From contig CALYLW010001014.1 of assembly GCA_944989445.1 (NCBI GenBank), positions 225,067 to 289,066 on the forward strand: a DNA stretch of 64,000 nucleotides, given 5' to 3'. Below, in pieces: positions 10,240 through 21,302 of this stretch. The notes beneath the pieces are model-generated. The model was given only the letters and a program-made list of their open reading frames with translations, was not told where the DNA came from and did no database searches. Position 1 is the first letter of the stretch. Each line of letters begins with the position of its first letter. Origin of the DNA: Ampullaceana balthica (taxonomy: Eukaryota > Mollusca > Gastropoda > Lymnaeidae). The position numbers and the translations under genes were made by a program.

Positions 10240-10345
10240 GTTCATACTCATCCCTGTCCATTCCTGTATGTTATCAAGCCAGTTTTTCCGCTGTCGACCT
10301 CTTCGCCGCCCCCCTTCTACAATGCCTTGAAGGATAATTCAAGGT
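10240..10345 (-). pseudogene. LINE ORF2 C-terminal remnant, proximal half (cut by hAT)
   Basis: The minus-strand translation contains ILQGIVEGGRRRGRQRKNWL then DNIQEWTGM, the basic RRRGRQRKNWLD-type motif near the C terminus of many animal LINE polyproteins. It joins in frame with 7455-7588 across the hAT insertion. Upstream coding (10350-10810) is too decayed to follow. Confidence 0.72.
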
Positions 10346-10810
10346 GTTGACGCGCCTTGCTGAAAAATTTAACAAACTCTTGCCCATTCCCTTGTACTTC
10401 TTGTGTAGGCCAAGCAGAAAAACTGATTTTAATAAGACGTACAAAGTTGTCAGTATGTAAATGTTATCAATTAAAAAGTTACTACCGCCGCCAATATTCC
10501 CTTTAATGAACTTTAATCTGCGTGGTTGTGCGGCTGCAGTTCTCTGGCCGACGCCGCGCAGAGGTTTAGAATAACCACGCAGCAAATTGTGTAGTTAGAC
10601 CCCTCAGCCGACGCCGCGCGCCGAATACGCCGCAGAATTTTCGTCCGCCAAAATTCCGCCGGAAAATATGCGGCGCGCCGCATTAGCCTAACAGCTGATA
10701 AACTACATCGCGTTTGTTTTATTCATAACAATTATAAACTGATATTCTAACTGCCAATCAAAACTGAATTAGTGGAATGCATTAATGCACTGTATTAGTT
10801 GGACAGCATA
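10346..10810. other. Decayed repeat DNA, GC-rich palindromic patch
   Basis: A 10-bp inverted pair CTGCGTGGTT / AACCACGCAG (10517-10526 and 10573-10582) encloses CGACGCCGCGC motifs that recur at 10609. I see no gene. Confidence 0.4.
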
Positions 10811-10985
10811 GGGGCCGTCTATAAAGTACGTCACGCTATTTTTAACTCCCCCCTCCCCACTGTCACAAACTGTCACAAATCTTGGACCCTCCCCCCCCCC
10901 ACCCCCCCACCCCAAAAAAAAAGTACGTCACAATTAGGAAAAAATTATTTTCTTTATTAACAAAATAATTAAAATTGAATATGAA
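10811..10985 (-). mobile_element. GGGGCC MITE, copy 4, fragment in reverse orientation
   Basis: Begins GGGGCCGTCTATAAAGTACG and continues through the C-rich and ACGTCACAA blocks that match the right half of the family read backwards. The distal end is missing. Confidence 0.6.
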
Positions 10986-11238
10986 ACACTTTGATGTCAA
11001 CTTTTTTTCCATTGTTAAAAATAATAAAACTTTTTCTGAAGTATTGTAAAAGTTTTTTATTGCTGAATTTTTATTACTTCACTAGTGTATTACCCGTCAA
11101 AAAGGCGGGAGTTTTCAAAATAAATACATTTCAGCTGAAATCTATTTATTTTGAAAAATACAAATCAGAATAAAACATAATGAAATACATAACTTTCATT
11201 TATTTAATATATTTTTATTTCATTCATTTATTTTCATA

Positions 11239-11690
11239 CTAGTTTGTGCTGCGACGCCCCCCCTTTTTTAAAGGGCGCCTACGGCACCCACCTTTTTCAA
11301 AAGCCCAACTTACTTGTCCTTGTATGATAAATACGTAATATTAAACACAAAGTATTTTATAATAGGTTGTTGTTTTTTTTGTCAAAAGCCCAAGTAACTT
11401 ATCCTTGTATGATGAATACGAAATATTCTTGAAATGTACACAAAGTATGTATATAATATTTTTTACAGTGCTAATCACCACACGATTTTTAAAGTAATTT
11501 TAGAAAGCAGCGCACCAAATTACTGCACCAAAAAAATAACTCTTTGAGTCAGTCAGCATTGTTTACAACACAAATGCTGACGTCATAGGTTCGTGCGTTG
11601 TTTGGTTAATGTTAATCTGGAAACCAAAAGGATTATGATTTAGCGTTAGGCGTGAGGCAGTCAGCGATAATTGAGCGTAAATATACAATA
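11239..11690 (-). mobile_element. Helitron-like element, GC-hairpin family, copy 1 (minus)
   Basis: On the minus strand the 3' end reads as a GC-rich, GGCGCC-rich hairpin then GCACAAACTAG followed by T, the expected Helitron terminus. The body holds two AAAGCCCAA...CTTGTCCTTGTATGAT units and the TTTTAGAAAGCAGCGCACCA block. Its other end, ATTGAGCGTAAATATACAA, directly abuts the CTAG of the next copy at 11692. Confidence 0.62.
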
Positions 11691-11968
11691 ACTAGTTTGT
11701 GCTGCGGCGCCGTGGCGCCTGCGGCGCCCAAGTTTTTAAGGGTGCCTACGGCGCCCACCTTTTTCCAAAGCCCAACTATCTTGTCCTTGTTTAATCATAG
11801 TGTGCTTTGAGCGTTTATTACGGAATGAGTGAGTCAGTGAGGGTGTTGTGCTGGGGTGCCAGCTAACTAAATACGATATATTAAATTTCCTGAAATGTAC
11901 ACAAAGTATTTCATAATTAACAATCTTCAAATCCTCTTTTTAAATCCCTTATATTAACTTCACCGCCG

Positions 11969-12097
<129 letters not shown>

Positions 12098-12641
12098 TGG
12101 GCTCGGCGGGCGGAAAAACAGAAGTCAAAAATGACCCACTTCCCATGATCCGATCAAACTGAAATTTGGCACACGGACCCGTCAAACCTAACAATGCATC
12201 GTATCAAAATTTCAGATCGATCGAACGTACCATAATTAAATTAATGCATTTTTAGTTTATCCTTATATGAGGTATGTAATTTAAATTCACGATTTGTTGT
12301 TTTTTTGCCACGTGAAATTTTGAGCTGACGCATTGAGGCGACCCAACGAAGCGACGGGCGCTTTTGTTTACATTTTACGTGTCACTCTGAGCTCGGTCAA
12401 GCGAATCGGTGACCAGACTTTTCCCCTCTCCCCCACCCACCCCTCCCCCCACCCCTCCCCCACCCACCCCTCCCCCCCACTAGGGTTTATGATGCAAAGT
12501 TGAGTTATGACAGATTCAGTCTGTAAATGTTTGAAAATAATCAATACTGTTAGTTACGTCTCATATATAAGGGATTTATAGTCAAAAACTTTGTTTTTAC
12601 GGGTTTGTTTTTTAAATCCCTTATACATAACTTCACCGGCG

Positions 12642-12674
<33 letters not shown>

Positions 12675-13157
12675 GTCTTGGGCTCGGCGGGCGGAAAAAC
12701 AGAAGTCAAAAATGACCCACTTCCCATGATCCGATCAAACTGAAATTTGGCACACGGACCCGTCGAACCTAACAATGCATCGTATCAAAATTTCAGATCG
12801 ATCGAACGTACCATAATTAAATTAATGCATTTTTAGTTTATCCTTATATGAGGTATGTAATTCAAAATTCACTGTATTCCAGTTCCACGTGAGTTTGAGT
12901 TGACGCCGACCGTCGTGTTGACGACGACCGTCGTGCCGACACCCCCTCACATCCCACCCCCATTTATTAAAGACAAGGGACATCACTCAGTGTCAGTCTG
13001 TAAATGTTTAAAAATAATCACTACTGTTAGTTATGTCTCATATATAAGGGATTTATAGTCAAAAACTTTGTTTTTACGGGTTTGTTTTATTACATCGTTC
13101 CCTTTAAAATATGAGCTAAATCAATTACGTCATATAAAATATTTTTACGGTGAGAAA

Positions 13158-13474
13158 TTTTAGAAAGCAGCGCACCAAATTACTGCACAAAAAAAAATAA
13201 CTCTTATCGAACGTCCGCATGAAATTGTTTAATTATTAGTAGTAGTGTGGAGGGTGTTTAATGTTAATCTGGAAACCAAAATGATTATCAAATTTAAAAA
13301 AAAAGCAGAGTGATGTCCCTTAGCGTCAGGCTACATAATTGAGCGTAAATATATATTTATAATATATATGATGATGATGATGATATAATATACATTTATG
13401 ATGCACAATTTTATGTGGAACGTTCGAAAAGAGTTCTGTTTTGGTGCAGTAATTTGGTGCGCTGCTTTCTAAAA
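13158..13474. repeat. ~50-bp inverted repeat of the GCGCACCAAATTACTGCA block
   Basis: 13158-13213 and 13421-13474 are near reverse complements containing AAAGCAGCGCACCAAATTAC. The same block occurs in forward orientation at about 11499 and 50645 inside the GC-hairpin Helitron family, so this is a head-to-head pair of pieces of that family. Confidence 0.7.
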
Positions 13475-13480
13475 TTAGTA

Positions 13481-14107
13481 GCGTCACGGAATGACATTAC
13501 AGACAGACGTGACAGAGATTGCAAATTATGTACAATATATTGATTATTGGCCAAATGATTATTCAGCCGAATTTCATCCGAATATTTCGTAATCAGCCGA
13601 AAATCAGCCGCAAATGTCAATTTACTGAGAAATCCGGCTAATTCGGATATCCGCCACAAAATTATGTCAGCCAGCCGAAACTGGCAAGTCTATGTGTAGT
13701 ATTGCACATAAAATGAATGATGTGCAACTTTTCTCACGACTCTTTTTTTCTTTGCAGTTGCACACGAACCAACGAATCTTAGATGGAACATTGACCGCCG
13801 CCTAGCGGACATTAACATTCATGCTGCTGGGCCCGTATGACCTGACTGAACGTTACTGAATTGTTGTTGACATTTTGTTTGAATATTCAGTTTGTTATAT
13901 AGTTTTAATTTATGAGTATGGTGAATGCATTTTGTAGAGCACAATAGTATGTTTTTGGAAGTATGCTGTTAGCTACTGTGTGAAATGAGGTGCATGGATG
14001 GTGGCTAGGTTGCATTCTATAGCTGTCATGACCGCGAAAATTATGCGGCGTTTTGGACGAGTACCCGCGCAGCTTTTTTCAACAATATTGACAGCCCTAA
14101 TTATGAT
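13481..14107. other. Non-coding, degenerate repeats
   Basis: AATCAGCCG/GAATTTC-type motifs around 13560-13690 look like a worn transposon but no ends can be defined. No gene supported. Confidence 0.35.
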
Positions 14108-14215
14108 TAGGGATGTACCGGATTTCGGCTCCGTAAAATTTGGAACCCGGCCATTTTTACAAATCTGGCTCCGGCTGAATTTCACTTCATAAATTCGGCT
14201 GGCCATAGAGTCATA
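14108..14215 (+). mobile_element. hAT-like left end (TAGGGATGTACCGG)
   Basis: Starts TAGGGATGTACCGGATTTCG with the flank ATTATGAT. A related sequence with the opposite terminus is at 23690-23823, flank GTTACGAT (6 of 8 matching). The LINE and all Helitron elements lie between. The two pieces could be one small hAT MITE interrupted by those insertions, but the right flank lies inside a GGGGCC MITE and the left flank does not, so this is unsettled. Confidence 0.5.
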
Positions 14216-14365
14216 TATATATTACTCTAAGAGTAAGGGTAAAACTTGCATTAACACATACCATATCAACTGCTCTGAGATCAGTGAACAGCTTAACACC
14301 AGGCTTGAGGCAGCTCTTAAAAAAATACCACGCAGATAGCCATACCCAATCCTCATGATGCTATC

Positions 14366-14845
14366 GTGGCTGCGACAGAAAAAATTGATGCGACATGGCT
14401 CCATCTTCGAGCCACTATATACAACACCTCTCTTGCCGTCCTCGGGAGGAAGGAAAGAAAAAATGCGGATTGGTTCGAGGCCCATTGGGTTACAATGTTG
14501 CCCGTGACGGAGAAAAAGAGAAAAGCCCTATTGGCCTATAAAGCTGCCCCAGGACCTGACACACTACAATGTCTCAGAAATGCCAGAAACACAGCCCAGA
14601 AGACTGCACGTTTTTGCGCCAACACTTATTGGGTGGACCTATGTAAAAGCATTCAATCTGCAGCCAATCAAGGAGATATAAAAAAAAATGTACGAAGGCA
14701 TAAAAAAGGCCACTGGACCCACAATATCAAAGTCTGCTCCAATTACGTCAAAGTCAGGTGTGATGATTACAGAACGAGACCAGCAGTTGCGGCGCTGGAC
14801 TTAGCATTATCTAGAACTATATGCGACGCAGAATGTAGTAACTGA
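14366..14845 (+). pseudogene. LINE ORF2 linker region (EN-RT linker), broken
   Basis: An open stretch of 159 codons precedes the reverse transcriptase. Residues about 35-125 (NADWFEAHWVTMLPVTEKKR, KALLAYKAAPGPDTL and onward) have the charged, helical look of the segment between endonuclease and polymerase in LINE polyproteins. After about codon 110 the meaningful reading shifts frame (one frame over gives a YEGIKKATGP-like block at 14692 onward), so the last 50 codons here are out of frame. Confidence 0.6.
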
Positions 14846-14906
14846 CTCTGCCATAGATAGAATCCCAGAACTACCAGTTCTAGATCAGCTTGATGCCCAA
14901 CCGTCA

Positions 14907-16199
14907 TTGGAGGAGCCTAGTAAGGCAATCGATCATCTGAGCAATGGGAAGGCTCCAGGTAACGATGGCATTCCTGCAGAAGTAGTTAAGTACGGCAAAC
15001 CAGCACTACTGAAGCCTCTGCACGAACTCATATGCGATTGCTGGGAACGCGGACACATCCCACAGGAAATGCGTGACGCCAAAATTGTCACGCTTTACAA
15101 AAACAAAGGTGATCGCAGCGATTGCAATAACTATCGTGGTATCTCCTTACTGAGTATTGTGGGAAAGGCCTTTGCCAGAGTGGTCCTTGCGCGCCTGCAA
15201 ATTCTGGCACTAAATGTCTACCAAGAATCACAATGTGGTTTTCGGGCTGGCCGATCAACCATGGACATGATTTTCTCACTCCGTCAGCTACAAGAGAAAT
15301 GTCGGGAGCAACAGAAACCCCTCTTCATTGCCTTCATAGATTTAACGAAGGCATTTGACCTGGTCAGCCGTAAGGGTCTGCTACGTATACTGGAAAAAAT
15401 AGGATGTCCGCCGCGGCTTCTCTCCATCATCGAGTCCTTTCACACCAATGTGCACAGCACAGTGGTCTTCGATGGTGCCACCTCAGAACCCTTCCCAGTT
15501 TGTAGCGGAGTCAAACAGGGCTGTGTACTGGCTCCAACACTCTTTGGTATCTTTTTCTCGATGCTATTGCGACATGCTTTCGAGGTCTGCTCAGAGGTTG
15601 TGAACATTCATACCAGGACGGATGGAAACCTATATAATATCAGCCGGCTCCGTGCGAAGAGCAAATTGGAAAATGTATTAATCAGAGAGTTGCTCTTCGC
15701 GGATGACGCAGCCCTTACCTCACATACAGAGACAGGACTCCAACAGTTGGTCATAAAGTTCTCAGAGGCATGCAAGGATTTTGGTTTAACGATTAGCCTA
15801 AAAAAGACCAACAGTATGAGACAAGGCACTGACCGCCGTCCAGCAATCTCCATTGAGGGAAACACCTTGGACATCACAAGCACACTCTCCCTGGATAAGG
15901 AAATAGGAACCAGAATCGGCAAGGCCGCATCATTAATGGCTCGGCTGAATCAAAGAGTGTGGAACAATGCGCAGCTCACAGATAGGACGAAAATCACTGT
16001 GTACCAGGCCTGCGTGCTCATCACACTCCTCTATGGCAGTGAGTGCTGGACGACCTACGCCAAGCAAACAAAGCAGCTCAACAGCTTCCACTTACGATGC
16101 TTGCGTAGGATTCTACGCATCAAGTGGCAGGACAAGATCACCAATGTCGAGGGTACTCAGAAGAAGCAATATGCTGAGTATGCACTCAATTCTGAGTGA
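14907..16199 (+). pseudogene. LINE reverse transcriptase domain, broken
   Basis: This 430-codon open frame carries the main RNA-directed DNA polymerase motifs: the SNGKAPGNDGIPAE entry motif (residues 11-24), LYKNKGDRSDCNNYRGISLL (63-82), QCGFRAGRST (109-118), the first catalytic aspartate in FIDLTKAFD (D145), SGVKQGCVLAPTLFG (200-214) and the FADD catalytic pair (D266, D267). Near residues 325-330 (STLSLDKE) a stretch present in relatives seems deleted. The frame then shifts near 16160, and the C-terminal tail (RRLRWLSHVRRMSSERIPRA, LLYGELATGMRKRGHP) continues in another frame to about 16350, where a further small deletion occurs. The ATG start is only the first one after a frame break. Intact catalytic residues but several breaks mean no functional product from this copy. 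Confidence 0.85.
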
Positions 16200-16480
16200 G
16201 AGGCGCCTGCGGTGGTTAAGTCATGTCCGCAGGATGAGCTCGGAGCGCATTCCTAGAGCCTTGCTTTACGGTGAGCTGGCAACGGGTATGAGAAAAAGAG
16301 GTCACCCCTGCTTGCGCTTCAAGGACGTCTGCAAGAAAGACATGTCATTGCACATATAGACCATAAAACGTGGGAGACCATTGCCGAGGAGCGCACCTCC
16401 TGGCGGGCAAAAGTGCGTGAGGGCATTCATGTCGCGGAAGCATCCCTCATAGCTATGAGTGAAGAGAGAAGGGCCAGGAG
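16160..16480 (+). pseudogene. LINE ORF2 C-terminal tail
   Basis: In the frame of 15967-16359 the reading VLRRSNMLSMHSILSERRLR then WLSHVRRM and RFKDVCKKDM gives the basic tail downstream of the reverse transcriptase. The fragment at 35720-36000 keeps a CATGTCACTGGCGCACATCG stretch where this copy has lost bases, which accounts for the stop at about 16359. The reading resumes as TWETIAEERTSWRAKVREGI. Confidence 0.72.
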
Positions 16481-16563
16481 AAAGGGCAGGGGGGGGGGAA
16501 GAGGATCAGGAGTACACGCCATCGTCCCATGAGGACGGACGGTTGCCATATACACATTATATA

Positions 16564-19500
16564 TCTATACTAATAAAAGGGAAAGCCCTCACTCACTCAC
16601 TGACTGATTCATCACTAATTCTCCAACTTCCCGTGTAGGTAGAAGCATGAAACTTTGGGAAGTGGTCGAGTAGCCTCTCGCGACGAAAATTGGAGTAAAA
16701 GAATTTTAAAAATAACACTCATGGGGGCCGGGGGCCCAAAAACGTTTTTTTTCCGTATATGGCCTATATAAAATTTGAAAATCACCGATTCTCCTATTTC
16801 CCGAGTAGGCAGAAGCATGAAACTTTGGGAAATTGTTGAGTACAACCCCGCGATGGTAACGGGAAAAAAATATTTAAATTATCACTTCCTGGGGGCCGGG
16901 GGCCCAAATGAAGTTTTTTCCTTCTGTGAGCTATATAAAAACTAAAAATCACTAATTCTCCTATTTCCCGTGTAGGTAGAAGCATGAAATACTGGGTAGT
17001 TGATAAGCACACTTCCACGATGGTAACAAGCTAAAAAATATTTAAAATAACACTTAATGGGGTCCGGGGGCCCAAATGTAGTTTTTTTCTTATATAAAAA
17101 ACTGACTTTTCACTAATTCTCCAACTTCCCGTGTAGGTATTAGCATGAAACTTTGGGAACTTGCTGAGTACACTCTCTCGACGATAATTGACGAATAGGA
17201 ATTTTAAAATTCACACTTTTGGGGGCCCGGGGCCAAAAAACGCTTTTTTCCTTATATGGACTATGTAAAATATCAAATCACTAATTTTCTCATTTCTCGA
17301 GTAGGCAAAAGCATGAAACTTTGGGAAGTTGTTGAGTACAAACCAGCGATAGCAACGGAAGAAAAAAAATTAAATTATCACTTCCTGGGGTCCGGGGGCC
17401 CAAATGAAGTTTTTCCTTATATGAGCTATATAAAAACTAAAAATCACAAATTCTCCTATTTCCCGTGTAGGTAGAAGCATGAAACTTGGGGTAGTTGTTA
17501 AGTACATACACTTTCACAATTATAACAGGTAAAAACAATATTTAAATTATCACTTAATCGGGGCCGGGGGCCCAAATGTAGTTTCTTCTTATATTAAAAC
17601 AGACTCATCTCTAATTCTCGGATTTACCGCGTAGGTAGAAGCATGAAACTTTGGGAAGTTGTTGAGTAGCCTCTCGCGACGAAAATTGGCGTAAAAGAAT
17701 TTTAAAATTAACACTCAAGGGGGCCGGGGGCCCAAAAACGTTTTTTCCTAATATGGCCTATATAAAATATTAAAATCATCAATTCTCCTGTTTCCCGAGA
17801 AGGCAGAAGCATGAAACTTTGGGAAGTTGTTGAGTACATTCCCGCGATGGTAAGGGGAAAAACAATATTTAAATTATCACTTCCTGGGGGCCGGGGGCCC
17901 AAATGAAGTTTTTTCCTTATATGAGCTATATAAAAATTAAAAATCACTAATTCTCCTATTTCCCGTGTAGGTAGAAGCATGAAACACTAGGTAGTTGATA
18001 AGCACACTTCCGCGATGGTAACAAGCGAAAAAAATATTAAAAATAACACTTAATGGTGTCCGGGGCGCGGGGGCCCAAATGTAGTTTTTTCTTATATAAA
18101 AAACTGACTCATCACTAATTCTCCAACTTCCCGTGTAGGTATTAGCATGAAACTTTGGGAACTTGCTGAGTATACTCTCTCAACGATAATTGGCGAATAA
18201 GAATTTTAAAATTCACACTGTTGGGGGCCCGGGGCCCAAAAACGCTTTTGTTCCTTATATGGACTATATAAAATATGAAATCACTAATTTTCTCATTTCT
18301 CGAGTAGGCAAAAGCATGAAACTTTGGGAAGTTGTTGAGTAAAAACCAGCGATAGCGACGGGAGAAAATGTTTTTTAATTATCACTTCCTGGGGGCCGGG
18401 GGCCCAAATGAAGTTTTTTCCCAATATGAGCTATACAAAAACTAAAAATCACAAATTCTCCTATTTCCCGTGTAGGTAGAAGCATGAAACTTGGGGTAGT
18501 TGTTAAGTACACTTCCACGATGGTAACAGGTAAAAACAATATTTAAATTATCACTTAATGGGGGCCGCGGGCCCAAATGTAGTTTCTTCTTATATTAAAA
18601 CAGACTCATCACTAATTCTCGGATTTACCGCGTAGGTAGAAGCATGAAACCTTGGGAAATTGTCAAGTAGCCTCTTTGGACGACAAATGGCGAAAAATAA
18701 TTTTAAAATTCACCTTCATGGGGGCCGGGGGCCCAAAATCATTTTTTTTCCTTCTATGGGCTATATAAACATTTGAAAATCACTAATTCTCCTATTTCTT
18801 GAGTAGGTAGAAGCATAAAACTTTGGGAAGTTGTTGAGTACACTTCCGCGATGGTAACAGGCGAAGAAATAATTAAATTTTCACTTACTGGGGCCCAGGG
18901 GTCCTAATGTAGATTTTTCATTAAATGAGCTATATAAAAACTGAAAATCACTAATTCTCCTATTTCCTGTATATGAAGAAGCATGAAAGTTTGAGTAGTT
19001 GTTAAGCAACATTTTGCGATGGTAACAGGTTAAAAAAGTATAGATATTTTCACTTAATGGGGGCCGGGGGCCCAAATGTAGTTTTTTTCTTATATAAAAA
19101 AACTGACTCATCACTAATTCTCCAATGTCTCGTGTTGGTAGCAGCATGAAACTTTGGAGAGTTGTTAAGTACACTTCCGCAATGGTAACAATCAAAACAA
19201 ATGTAAAATTATCATTCACTAGGGGCCGGGGGCCAAAATGTAGTTTTTTTCTGATATGAGCTATATAAAACAGACTCATCATTAAATATATAACTTCCCG
19301 TGTAGGTAGGAGCATGAAACTTTGTGAAGTTGTTGCGTACCCTCCCGCAATAGTAGCAGACAAAAAAATAAATAAATTATCAGCTCGATAGGATCCCGGG
19401 AAGTGTGTCATTTTTTACTTTTAGCTTTTGTTTTTCTGCGGGACTAGGACAGACAGACAGACAAGACGTTGAAGTTAATATATGTATTATATCCATCATG

Positions 19501-19600
19501 ATCCAGATTGAAATCAATTGGTGTTTTAAATTTGTGTTTCGCGGATTCTCAACGTAACTGAAATACTAATTTCCGCAGCGAAGCGGGGGTATTTTGCTAG
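16564..19600 (+). mobile_element. 3-kb Helitron with internal 168-bp tandem array
   Basis: The 5' end TCTATACTAATAAAAGGG follows an A, and the 3' end reads TTCCGCAGCGAAGCGG (a short hairpin), then GTATTTTGCTAG followed by T. This fits Helitron termini (TC...CTRR, insertion between A and T). No Rep/helicase coding is present. Almost the whole interior is 17 units of about 168 bp, each with AGAAGCATGAAACTTTGGGA, a GC-rich GGGGGCCGGGGGCCC palindrome and TATATGAGCTATATAAAA. The units form a six-unit higher-order pattern of about 1 kb. The minus-strand open frames here are repeat shadows. Confidence 0.85.
16610..19400 (+). repeat. ~168-bp tandem array, 17 units, with ~1-kb higher-order repeat
   Basis: Anchoring on GAAACTTTGGG, units occur at 16649, 16819, 16986, 17147, 17314, 17481, 17645, 17813, 17981, 18149, 18318, 18486, 18646, 18816, 18985, 19147 and 19315. 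Variant types follow the order A-B-C-D-B-C and then repeat, so 16649, 17645 and 18646 are equivalent (996 and 1001 bp apart). Confidence 0.85.
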
Positions 19601-20488
19601 TATCTCTATATATATAAGCCGCATTTGTTGTCTGTCTGTTCCCTAATAACTCAAGATCCAGACCACCAAATAACGTGAAATTTGGTACACGTACACAAAA
19701 TTATACCGGAAAGGTTATTAAACAGGTTTCGTTCCTTATATGTAAGATACTGGGGCCCGGGGGCCCAAAATGTAGTTTTTCCCTATATGAGCTATATAAA
19801 ATAAAAATTATTGAAAATTAAGACGTAAAATAATGACGCAAATTAATAAACATTTTGGTGTCGAGATTAACAAGAAGGCGATTATCGCCATAAAATATTT
19901 TTTTTTGTTGTTGTTGCTTTGTTGTTGTTGCTTTTGTTGTTGTAGTTGTTGTTTTGTTGTTGTTGCTTTGTTGTTGTTGCTGTTGTTGTTGTAGTTGTTG
20001 TTTTGTTGTTGATGTTTTTGTTGTTGTTTTGTTTTTGTTGTTGTTGCTGTTGTTGTTTTTGTTGTTGTTGCTGTTGTTGTTGCTGCTTTTGTGTTGTTTT
20101 TGCTGTTGTTGTTGTCCACATCCCTTGCCCTGCGACGACAATCTCCTTCATGTTGTTGTTGCTTAGTTGTTGTTGCTGTTGTATTTGTTGTTTTGTTGTT
20201 GTTGCTTTGTTGTTGTTGCTGTTGTTGTTGTAGTTGTTGTTTTGTTGTTGTAGTTGTTGTTTTGTTGTTGTTTTGTTTTTGTTTTGTTGTTGTTTTTGTT
20301 GTTGTTTTGTTTTTGTTGTTTTGTTGTTGTTTTTGTTGTTTTTGTTGTTGTTTTGTTTTTGTTGTTTTGTTGTTTTTGTTGTTTTTGTTGTTGTTTTGTT
20401 TTTGTTGTTTTGTTGTTGTTTTTGTTGTTTTTGTTTTGTTGCTGTTGTTGTTGTTAAACCCGGGCGGGAGCCGGGTACTTGCCCCTAG
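19601..20488 (+). mobile_element. TTG-type Helitron-like element, tandem copy 1
   Basis: It begins directly after the CTAG end of the Helitron at 16564-19600, with TCTCTATATATATAAGCCGC. The body matches 8446-9276. Two TTG microsatellite blocks are separated by CACATCCCTTGCCCTGCGAC. It ends with an ACCCGG...CCGGGT hairpin and CCCCTAG (CTAG 20485-20488). No true gene inside. Confidence 0.82.
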
Positions 20489-21302
20489 TCTCTATATATA
20501 TAAGCCGCATTTGTTGTCTGGATGTCTGTCTGTCTGTTCCCTAATAACTCAAGATCCAGACAACCAAATAACGTGAAATTTGGTACACGTACACAAAATT
20601 ATACCGGAAAGGTTATTAAACAGGTTTCGTTCCTTATATATAAGATACTGGGGCACGGGGGCCCAAAATGTAGTTTTTCCCTATATGAGCTATATAAAAT
20701 AAAAATTATTGAAAATTAAGACGTAAAATAATGACGCAAATTAATAAACATTTTGGTGTCGAGATTAACAAGAAGGCGGTTATCGCCATAAAATAATTTT
20801 TTTGTTGTTGCTTTGTTGTTGTTGCTTTTGTTGTTGTTGCTGTTGTTGTTGTAGTTGTTGTTTTGTTGTTGCTTTGTTATTGTTTTGTTGTTGATGTTTT
20901 TGTTGTTGTTTTGTTTTTGTTGTTGTTGCTGTTGTTGTTTTTGTTGTTGTTGCTGTTGTTGTTTTTGTGTTGTTTTTGTTGTTGTTGCTGTTGTTGCTTT
21001 TGTGTTGTTTTTGCTGTTGTTGTTGTTGTCCACATCCCTTGCCCTGCGACGTCAATGTCCTTCATGTTGTTGTTGCTTTGTTGTTGTTGCTGTTGTAGTT
21101 GTTGTTTTTGCTTTGTTGTTGTTGCTGTTGTTGTTGTAGTTGTTGTTTTGTTGTTGATTTTGTTGTTTTTGTTGTTGTTTTGTATTTGTTGTTTTGTTGC
21201 TGTTGCTGTTTCTGTTGTTGTTTTTGTCGTTGTTGCTGTTGTTGTTTTTGTTGTTGTTGCTGTTGTTGTTAAACCCGGGATTAGCCGGGTACTTGCCCCT
21301 AG
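20489..21302 (+). mobile_element. TTG-type Helitron-like element, tandem copy 2
   Basis: It abuts copy 1 with no spacer: CCCCTAG is followed at once by TCTCTATATATATAAGCCGC. It ends at CTAG 21299-21302 after the hairpin AACCCGGGATTAGCCGGGT. Same internal order of blocks. Confidence 0.82.

Larger units (their letters stand above)
14222..16560 (+). mobile_element. 5'-truncated non-LTR retrotransposon (LINE)
   Basis: The sequence translates, across several frame breaks, as the linker upstream of a reverse transcriptase, the transcriptase itself, and the basic C-terminal tail. No endonuclease domain precedes it, so the copy is 5'-truncated, as usual for LINEs. The 3' end comes after a purine-rich stretch near 16480-16555, just before the Helitron at 16564. 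A second 3' fragment of the same family is at 35700-36115. The clade is not assigned. Confidence 0.85.
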
